A stretch of DNA of 8,724 nucleotides from VAZQ01 sp046733355 (GTDB taxonomy: Bacteria > Pseudomonadota > Alphaproteobacteria > Rhizobiales > Xanthobacteraceae). This document shows, in pieces, positions 5,437-8,724 of this stretch; position 1 is the stretch's first letter; each line of letters opens with the position of its first letter. The notes under the pieces are model-generated. The model saw only the letters and a list, made by a program, of their open reading frames with translations, was not told the DNA's origin and did not search any database. The stretch spans positions 1 through 8,724 of the forward strand of contig JBKPOZ010000317.1 in the NCBI GenBank assembly GCA_046733355.1. The letters run 5' to 3'. The translations under genes and the position numbers were made by a program.

Positions 5437-5601
5437 CTAGTTCTGCAGACGCGCGATTTTGTCTTTCAGCAACAATTTGCGACGTTTTAACTGAACGATC
5501 TGTAGATCGTCGATGGATGGATGAGCACGGGCTTCAGCAATTTCCGCTTCCAAGGTCCGATGTCGTCGTTTCAATTCGGCAAGATGCGCTTCTATGGACA
5601 T
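5437..5601 (-). CDS. YdcH-family (DUF465) small coiled-coil protein
   Basis: The 54-aa product starts MSIEAHLAELKRRHRTLEAE, continues IAEARAHPSIDDLQIVQLKR and ends RKLLLKDKIARLQN. It matches the DUF465/YdcH pattern: two charged helices, with a short HPS.DD..I..LKR.KL.LKD.I.RL signature at the second. It is the usual length for the family. Members are cytosolic, probably dimeric coiled-coil proteins of unclear role. The start at 5601 is chosen because AGGAG lies six bases upstream; an upstream in-frame start at 5685 would add 28 residues with no family resemblance. The stop TAG (5437-5439) lies in a CTAG shared with a weak opposing ORF. The gene stands alone, and the region just upstream carries a tRNA-like remnant. 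Confidence 0.88.
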   Translation of the reverse strand: MSIEAHLAELKRRHRTLEAEIAEARAHPSIDDLQIVQLKRRKLLLKDKIARLQN

Positions 5602-5768
5602 ATCGGTCTCCTGAAGTAGATAGGCGGGTTTCAAGTTCAGAGTTGAACGCCCCAACCGGAGTGTGTCACTCTTGCATGCAGTCAAGGGTGTGCTGGGCTA
5701 CCGCTGAGCTGTACCGCGCTAATTTTCGCGAATCGTTGCTATTTGGACACAGCTTCACCAAGACTGAG

Positions 5769-5820
5769 GACCCGCTGGTCCTGCAGGCGAGCAAAGTTTG
5801 AGCTGGTGATTACGCTGAAC
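5769..5820 (+). pseudogene. Trace of an ABC transporter substrate-binding protein C-terminus
   Basis: The codons read DPLVLQASK (5769-5795) and, one base out of frame, KFELVITLN (5794-5820). Together this resembles P.VQASKFELVINLKTAKALGL, the near-C-terminal signature of a substrate-binding protein family (PF04392 type) abundant in Bradyrhizobium. One extra A in the AAA at 5793-5795 breaks the frame. After 5820 only weak DNA similarity to the expected KTAKALGL remains. Nothing upstream of 5769 is recognisable, so only a short scar is left. Confidence 0.5.
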
Positions 5821-5964
5821 CGGCCCGCACACTCGCACCGCGATGGACTCGGTCCAGCCGGGTCCGGCTTTGGGATGGCATGCCGCGTGACGCCTCCGCG
5901 CGATGGAAGTGCTTCGGAGAAGAAGCGGCTTGTGCTTGTGGTCAGACAAGGTCGCCATGTGTGA

Positions 5965-6159
5965 CAATAAAGATACGCCAAAACTTTCTTTTGGAACCGC
6001 CATCCTGCTTTCAAGCTGGACGTCTAGCCCTGAGTACGAGGAAACATCCTTAGTAGCTGCGTGCCCTTTCGAGGTCTGCAGTGTCCGCGGGTTTGACCTC
6101 CGTAGGGCATAGCCCAAGCCTAGGCGACGAGTGGCTGAGTTACCGGCCCTTGCTGTTGA
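5965..6159 (+). other. Region before the L,D-transpeptidase gene, no clear gene
   Basis: A 50-codon frame starting at ATG 5960 (MCDNKDTPKLSFGTAILLSS) is open but has no strong ribosome site and resembles nothing I know. A TGA at 6157-6159 is in frame with the transpeptidase and limits its start to 6160 or later. No promoter hexamers stand out. Confidence 0.35.
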
Positions 6160-7662
6160 GTGCGGGATATTCCGGGGGAAGGGTTGGGGTTGTCCGTCCA
6201 AGGAGCTCAACTGCCGTATCAGCCGCCGCCCATATGGCGGTCGCTTATCTCGTCGGCCGCAATCACAATTGCCGCGCTGCTTGGGGGGTGCGATAGCGAC
6301 AAGCTTCCCAACATCAGCGGCCGCCACATGCAGCCGCTGTCTCAAGCGACTCTGGCCGAACTCGAGTCTAAAAACATGGCCGAGGAGTCGCCGATCCTAA
6401 TTCAGATCTTCAAGGAAGAATCGGAACTCGAACTTTGGAAAGTAGATAAAAGCGGGCGCTTCGCACTGCTGCACACGTACCCAATCTGTCGCTGGTCAGG
6501 CGAGTTGGGTCCGAAGATCGCACAAGGTGACCGCCAAGCGCCCGAGGGCTTCTACACCGTCACACCCGACCTGATGAACCCGGCTTCCCATTACCATCTG
6601 GCCATAAACACTGGTTTTCCCAATGCCTATGATCGGGCCAATGGGCGATCAGGCGCATCCGTGATGATTCACGGCGACTGTGCCTCGGTCGGCTGTTACG
6701 CCATGACTGATGAACAGATCACCGAAATATATTCCCTGGCGCGCGAAGCCTTCTTCGGAGGTCAGCGATCCTTCCAAATTCAGGCTTATCCGTTCCGCAT
6801 GACCCCCCTTAACATGGCGAGACATCGCAACTCTCCGCACCTGGCCTTCTGGAAAGTGCTCAAGCAAGGCTATGACCATTTCGAGGTTACCCGGAACGAG
6901 CCAAAGGTCGCCGTTTGTGACAAGCACTACGTGTTCGATGCCCAATCTTCCGGCAAATTCGATCCAGCTGAACGGTGCCCCGTCTATAAGGTGGCCCAGT
7001 CGATCGCGCCTGCGGTTCACAAAAAGCAGCAGCGCGACGAGATCGAAACGATCCAGTTAATCAGCCGTGGTATCCCCGCAGCTTCGGCAACAAACGGAGG
7101 TGAGGGCGGCATGAACCCTGTTTTCCTTTCGGCGCTGAGATCCCACGGCGGCCCGGGCGCAGCCATTCGTACAGTCTCCGGCACCATTCCAGCGCGCGTT
7201 CGTCCACCGGCCGACACGTTCCCCCAAGGCACTATTGCCAGCCTATTTTCAATTGCCTCTGCTGAACCGAAACCTGCGCAGGTGGCCGTGGCCTCAGCCG
7301 CACGGAGCTCGAGCGGGATTAATTCGTTCTTCAGCAACCTGTTTGGTTCCACGCGTGACAGCACGACTCCGAACGTGCGCGAAAACTCCTCAGCGCAAAC
7401 TGTACCAACAAAGTTTCAGGCCGGCGCCACACCCACTGTAGTCTCTGCGCCGATAAAGACCATATCTGCGACCAAAGAGACGTCCGAAGCGCCGCGCGCC
7501 AGCGCCGGCAAAAAGGTTGCCACCCCGAAACTGCCTCCGCAGCAGGAAGCACGGGGGAAGCCACCGGATGCTGGAACCCCCCGAACCGCCAATCTTCTCG
7601 TCGGTGCTGTGCCGACAGTGCCAGCCGGAGCTTTCGAAAATCGGTTCGGTGTGTGGCATTAG
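6160..7662 (+). CDS. YafK-type murein L,D-transpeptidase lipoprotein with a long Pro/Ser/Ala-rich tail
   Basis: The product (500 aa from GTG 6160) belongs to the YkuD-fold L,D-transpeptidases, closest to the YafK group, which form or remodel links in peptidoglycan using an active-site cysteine. The hydrophobic run SLISSAAITIAALLGGC (28-44) ends in a lipobox with Cys44 as the likely lipidation site, so it should be exported and membrane anchored. The catalytic domain spans about 75-260: LGPKIAQGDRQAPEGFYTV (116-134), then MIHGDCASVGCYAMTDEQ (169-186), with His171 and Cys179 as the catalytic pair. From about 290 to the end runs a low-complexity tail rich in Ala, Pro, Ser and Thr that closes with GAFENRFGVWH, a natural-looking C-terminus. 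The start is uncertain: GTG 6160 directly follows a stop and lacks a ribosome site, whereas TTG 6184 or 6190 follow a gggggaaggg purine run. It looks intact and stands alone. Confidence 0.92.
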   Translation: MRDIPGEGLGLSVQGAQLPYQPPPIWRSLISSAAITIAALLGGCDSDKLPNISGRHMQPLSQATLAELESKNMAEESPILIQIFKEESELELWKVDKSGRFALLHTYPICRWSGELGPKIAQGDRQAPEGFYTVTPDLMNPASHYHLAINTGFPNAYDRANGRSGASVMIHGDCASVGCYAMTDEQITEIYSLAREAFFGGQRSFQIQAYPFRMTPLNMARHRNSPHLAFWKVLKQGYDHFEVTRNEPKVAVCDKHYVFDAQSSGKFDPAERCPVYKVAQSIAPAVHKKQQRDEIETIQLISRGIPAASATNGGEGGMNPVFLSALRSHGGPGAAIRTVSGTIPARVRPPADTFPQGTIASLFSIASAEPKPAQVAVASAARSSSGINSFFSNLFGSTRDSTTPNVRENSSAQTVPTKFQAGATPTVVSAPIKTISATKETSEAPRASAGKKVATPKLPPQQEARGKPPDAGTPRTANLLVGAVPTVPAGAFENRFGVWH

Positions 7663-7698
7663 ACCGGGCCTATCACCGCGCACCACGTCTTCTTTTCC

Positions 7699-7797
7699 GA
7701 CAAAGCCTACAAAAGATTACTCAAACCACCGCGCAACTGGTCGGCGCTCTATCAGCAGCGACCAGCACCAGAGACGGGAGATTTTTTCAAGGCTGAG
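7699..7797 (+). pseudogene. Phage terminase large-subunit fragment
   Basis: The codons read DKAYKRLLKPPRNWSALYQQ then RPAPETGDFFKAED. The core WSALYQQRPAPETGDFFKAE is a hallmark of terminase large subunits of tailed phages, located between the ATPase and nuclease domains. The ATPase motifs upstream and the nuclease residues downstream are absent, and the frame then diverges to unrelated sequence ending in GA and TGA. The piece begins only about 35 bases after the transpeptidase stop, so it is a prophage scar next to that gene. Confidence 0.65.
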
Positions 7798-8110
7798 GAC
7801 CCTGCAATCAACTGCCGGTGCGAGAAGCGAACTGGCTTCCAGGAATTGCACGGAGCCCGGCCCCACAACCGTGGCGCGTGATCCCAACGATGCAGAGTGC
7901 TCCGACTTGGGTAGCTGCGTTGCCGCATATCAGGGCAGAAACGAAGCAGCCCCGGCCTTCCCCGACCGGAGCTGGTTCGCGGAGTAACGTCCATGGCCGG
8001 ACGGTGCGGACCCGTTCGGCCCACAAACGGTATCACCGGCTCCAACAGAGTCAACGGAGCCGTACCTGCCCGCCGGCATCACTTTGCAAGGGCTTTGCCA
8101 GCGAGCACTG
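7798..8110. other. Gap of about 310 bases with no recognisable gene
   Basis: Overlapping open frames exist on both strands, but they are rich in Arg, Pro, Ser and Thr in the manner of shadow frames and none shows a ribosome site or family motif. It probably continues the prophage debris that begins at 7699. Confidence 0.4.
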
Positions 8111-8359
8111 CTAATGGTGCTGCCACTTACGCGAGTAGCGTGGCTGGCGCTGGTACCCGTAAGCCTCGAACGGATTGCGGTTGCAGAAGCCGCCGATACC
8201 CCGGACGGTCTGCATGCATTGATCGAATGAATAGAAGCCGCAGTTGGTTGCGCCTCCGCGACCGCTGTATTGCGCACACCATGGGGCCGCCTCCGCCGCG
8301 CCCAAGCTGGACACAGCTAGACTGGCTGATGCAATTGCGATTATGGCAAGGCTACGCAT
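8111..8359 (-). CDS. DUF3551 secreted small protein
   Basis: The 82-aa product has a clear signal peptide, MRSLAIIAIASASLAVSSLG followed by AAEAAP, with likely cleavage after Ala24 (AEA). The mature part has WCAQYSGRGGATNCGFYSF then DQCMQTVRGIGGFCNRNP, giving four cysteines (28, 40, 48, 59) in the DUF3551 arrangement; two disulfides in the periplasm are probable. The family is strongly expanded in Bradyrhizobium and its function is unknown. AGGAGG lies five bases before the ATG at 8359. The length is normal. A 19-base palindrome (8442-8460) lies 82 bases upstream on its promoter side. Confidence 0.93.
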   Translation of the reverse strand: MRSLAIIAIASASLAVSSLGAAEAAPWCAQYSGRGGATNCGFYSFDQCMQTVRGIGGFCNRNPFEAYGYQRQPRYSRKWQHH

Positions 8360-8441
8360 TCAATCCTCCTATGGTCCTGCCGATAGCATAAACAAGCCCC
8401 GCTCGGCCTCCAGAGCATCCCATGGACTGGTCTTCCCTGTA

Positions 8442-8460
8442 ATTTTGTATCGGACAAAAT
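8442..8460. promoter_or_regulatory. Palindromic operator candidate upstream of DUF3551
   Basis: ATTTTGT (8442-8448) and ACAAAAT (8454-8460) are perfect inverted copies separated by five bases (ATCGG). The size and spacing suit a dimeric helix-turn-helix repressor or activator. It lies 82 bases before the DUF3551 start on the minus strand and just upstream of ligase copy 2 on the plus strand, so it could serve either direction. No regulator gene is visible in the window. Confidence 0.45.
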
Positions 8461-8469
8461 AGTTCCGAC

Positions 8470-8724
8470 GTGCTAGCCGTCCCGACAGTACGGTTCTATT
8501 CAGCGGGTAAGTCGTGGCGTCCTCTGCCGGCGGGCTTTGTCCCGCCATGGCTTCCCACATCGGCCAAGCAGCCGCCCATTGGCTGAGAATGGCTGATTGA
8601 GATTAAGCACGACGGCTTTCGGGTTATTGCTCGGAAGGATGGTAAGCGGGTTCGGCTCTACAGCCGCCCAGGAAATGACCTGACCTACCGTTTCCCTCTG
8701 TATTTCCCCTGCTTGCGTGCCGCA
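8470..8724 (+). pseudogene. ATP-dependent DNA ligase 5' fragment, copy 2 (in-frame stop; runs off the window)
   Basis: The frame reads SAGKSWRPLPAGFVPPWLPT then SAKQPPIG, a TGA at 8584-8586, then EWLIEIKHDGFRVIARKDG and KRVRLYSRPGNDLTYRFPL. This is the N-terminus of the short ATP-dependent DNA ligases of Bradyrhizobium. The adenylation motif KHDGFR is intact, its lysine being codon 8605-8607. The TGA sits where intact homologues have a residue before the EWL stretch, so a single point change may have broken the gene. After RFPL the residues (YFPCLRAA) depart from the family's usual IVEALARL, hinting at a further lesion near the window edge. No good ribosome site or ATG starts the frame; GTG 8470 is the best candidate. 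The rest of the gene is outside the window. Confidence 0.68.

Noticed and set aside
5382..5801. 139-codon plus-strand frame across the YdcH gene
   Set aside because: Most of it is antisense to YdcH; only the last codons (DPLVLQASK) have meaning, as part of the substrate-binding scar.
5755..6345. 196-codon minus-strand open frame
   Set aside because: It lies opposite the substrate-binding scar and the 5' end of the transpeptidase, has Arg/Ser/Pro-rich composition typical of a shadow frame, and shows no motif or ribosome site.
7517..7987. 156-codon plus-strand frame overlapping the transpeptidase tail
   Set aside because: Its first part overlaps real coding sequence in another frame, and its second part conflicts with the terminase reading frame.
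1..8724. CRISPR array, toxin-antitoxin pair, rRNA, riboswitch
   Set aside because: No regularly spaced repeats, no recognisable toxin or antitoxin families, and no rRNA or known riboswitch core were seen on either strand.

Overview
The window looks like an accessory, gene-decayed stretch of an alphaproteobacterial chromosome, most likely Bradyrhizobium or a close relative in the Nitrobacteraceae. That assignment rests on protein families recognised by eye: a complete DUF3551 secreted protein, a YdcH/DUF465 coiled-coil protein, a YafK-type L,D-transpeptidase with a long tail, small rhizobial hypothetical proteins, and the kinds of gene fragment (short ATP-dependent DNA ligase, TPR, IS256 transposase, ABC substrate-binding protein, terminase) that litter Bradyrhizobium islands. 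No database search was run.

Layout. 1-655 (minus) holds a partial open frame that leaves the window at its 3' end. It has two CxxC pairs typical of a rhizobial zinc-ribbon-like hypothetical protein, preceded by a membrane segment and no good start codon. 702-2418 (plus) holds a 15-codon leader ORF, a (GT)13 tract, a protein made of two peptidoglycan-binding domains with no catalytic domain, two tandem hairpins, and a three-helix membrane protein. 2503-3101 (minus) is a translationally coupled pair: a 40-aa proline-rich protein and a 159-aa conserved hypothetical. 3260-3600 has no gene I recognise. 3628-4273 holds a terminator-like hairpin, a broken copy of the DNA ligase 5' end, and on the minus strand a 31-aa membrane peptide followed by a small hypothetical gene whose C-terminus reads antisense through the ligase fragment. 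4418-4851 is an IS256-type transposase fragment joined to a frameshifted TPR fragment. 4860-5436 is mostly unassigned. 5437-5601 (minus) is an intact YdcH-family gene. 5769-5820 is a trace of an ABC substrate-binding protein. 6160-7662 (plus) is a full-length L,D-transpeptidase lipoprotein. 7699-7797 is a terminase fragment. 8111-8359 (minus) is DUF3551. 8470-8724 is a second, less decayed copy of the ligase 5' end carrying an in-frame stop and running off the window.

The likely intact genes lean towards the cell envelope: a two-module peptidoglycan binder, a multi-pass membrane protein, an L,D-transpeptidase and a secreted cysteine-containing protein. They do not form one operon. The clearest undescribed units are the leader-ORF/GT-tract/peptidoglycan-binder locus and the overlapping 40-aa/159-aa gene pair. 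Two same-direction ligase fragments bracket about 4.8 kb that is rich in debris, which suggests repeated insertion and decay at this locus.
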